From UBA1562 sp041653955 (GTDB taxonomy: Bacteria; Omnitrophota; Gorgyraeia; Gygaellales; Profunditerraquicolaceae), in assembly GCA_041653955.1 (NCBI GenBank), contig JBAZEH010000017.1, positions 1-33,023 on the forward strand: 33,023 bases of DNA. The letters run 5' to 3'. The stretch itself is not shown here. Positions within the stretch are counted from its first letter, which is position 1. The text below holds more notes on this DNA, generated by a model. That model was not told the DNA's origin. It did not search any database and worked only from the letters and a program-made list of their open reading frames with translations.

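Noticed and set aside
32977..32979. GTG as the start of the giant gene
   Set aside because: The frame stays open upstream to the window edge and there is no Shine-Dalgarno; it is only the first possible start codon inside the window.
1..33023. CRISPR arrays, tRNA or rRNA genes, insertion sequences
   Set aside because: No regularly spaced repeats, no tRNA or rRNA-like segments, no transposase motifs or terminal repeats were seen in the short non-coding part or elsewhere.

Overview
The window is almost entirely coding, and every gene I can support is on the minus strand. It reads, from right to left: (1) a giant open reading frame from the right edge (33023) to 5623. It has at least 9,118 codons after the first internal GTG at 32979, and it stays open to the edge, so its true start lies outside. 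(2) A 110-residue PilZ protein (5264-5596). (3) A 218-bp non-coding gap holding a near-consensus promoter, an operator-like palindrome and a terminator-like hairpin. (4) A 511-residue exported protein of the TraB/ChaN/EreA type (3510-5045). (5) A signal-peptide-bearing fusion of class II fructose-bisphosphate aldolase and PPi-type phosphofructokinase (3480 to the left edge, end not seen).

The likely source is an uncultured bacterium of the Omnitrophota (OP3) or a close relative. This is an inference. Giant genes are reported from that phylum, for example in Candidatus Velamenicoccus archaeovorus. The exported protein with the IQDAHCNYE motif also resembles, from memory, proteins annotated in Omnitrophota genomes. 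No rRNA or other marker gene is present to prove it.

The giant protein is a chain of recognisable modules; residue numbers here count from the GTG at 32979. In order it carries: a zincin-like HEARH module; two membrane segments; a SelO-like pseudokinase; a kinase-like region; an arginase/UPF0489-like domain; a HExxE module; a full-length GAPDH-like domain with catalytic Cys and His; a transaldolase domain with the Schiff-base Lys; a ChaN/EreA-like domain; another kinase-like domain; further HExxE modules; a nucleotidyltransferase; TPR-like helices; a membrane segment; a basic linker; a tandemly duplicated beta-rich module; three helix-turn-helix units; a UvrD/PcrA-type Tudor-like domain; a membrane hairpin; a HExxxH module; a transglutaminase-like fold; a SpoT-type HD domain with all metal ligands; a VTT (DedA-like) membrane domain; a GNAT-like domain; a whole 12-helix MFS transporter; another HExxxH module; Rossmann/methyltransferase-like repeats; and a C-terminal transglutaminase-like domain with a Cys-His-Asp triad.

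Two themes stand out. First, enzymes of central carbon metabolism (PFK, aldolase, GAPDH, transaldolase) occur as modules of very large, apparently exported or membrane-tethered proteins. Second, one diverged metallopeptidase-like module recurs at least six times between the other modules, so self-processing of a polyprotein is a possibility worth testing. The PilZ gene, 26 nt behind the giant stop and with a 13-nt perfect Shine-Dalgarno, suggests c-di-GMP control. The exported protein and the aldolase-PFK fusion form a separate unit driven by their own promoter and leader.
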